Below are positions 15,434 through 15,460 of a stretch of DNA of 15,460 nt, piece by piece (the first letter of the stretch is position 1; each line of letters opens with the position of its first letter). The notes under the pieces were generated by a model, which was not told where the DNA came from, did no database searches, and saw only the letters and a list, made by a program, of their open reading frames with translations. Where the stretch lies: contig CALWWH010000271.1 in NCBI GenBank assembly GCA_944385195.1, positions 1 through 15,460 on the forward strand, written 5' to 3'. Both the position numbers and the translations under genes were made by a program. This DNA is from an uncultured Oscillospiraceae bacterium (GTDB taxonomy: Bacteria; Bacillota; Clostridia; Oscillospirales; Oscillospiraceae).

Positions 15434-15460
15434 GGTTTCGCCGGGCTCTTTCGGTCATTG

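Overview
The window looks like ordinary chromosome of a low-to-mid GC Gram-positive anaerobe, most likely a Clostridia member of the Oscillospiraceae/Ruminococcaceae type. The evidence is a FabK-type enoyl reductase inside a compact acp-fab-acc operon, a secreted SpoIID/LytB-domain protein next to queA-tgt, a SpoIIIE/FtsK translocase, strong AGGAGG-type ribosome binding sites, and a GC content that looks like the mid-fifties by eye (not computed). No rRNA, tRNA, CRISPR array, insertion sequence or phage gene is visible. All genes but one lie on the minus strand.

Layout, read in the direction of minus-strand transcription (high to low coordinates). (1) 15422-11423: spoIID/lytB-like gene, queA and tgt, closely spaced and probably one operon, ending in a strong hairpin at 11379-11413. 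(2) 11000-11371, plus strand: a short DtxR/MntR-type metal-dependent repressor that converges on tgt and shares that hairpin. It is divergent from uppP, with recognisable promoters for both in the 162-bp gap. (3) 10837-7317: uppP (undecaprenyl-diphosphate phosphatase) and ftsK/spoIIIE, 11 bp apart, followed by a 16-bp-stem hairpin. (4) 7316-6846: a 471-bp gene-free stretch with an extended -10 promoter and an unusual number of palindromes and repeats. (5) 6845-1: a tightly packed fatty-acid synthesis operon acpP-fabK-fabD-fabG-fabF-accB-fabZ-accC-accD, with gaps of 3-10 bp or small overlaps. accD is cut by the window edge.

Together the fab/acc genes encode type II fatty acid synthesis. AccB, AccC and AccD (with AccA, presumably just outside) make malonyl-CoA; FabD loads malonate onto ACP; FabF condenses; FabG, FabZ and FabK reduce, dehydrate and reduce. 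The initiating enzyme FabH and a FabT- or FapR-type regulator, often at the head of such clusters, are not in the window. queA and tgt make queuosine in tRNA. uppP and ftsK serve envelope synthesis and chromosome segregation.

I found no convincing undescribed multi-gene system. The parts most worth a second look are the cis-element-rich leader upstream of acpP, lineage-type deviations in AccC, AccD and FabD, the SpoIID-like protein with a long insertion, and the short DtxR-like regulator with an altered metal site.
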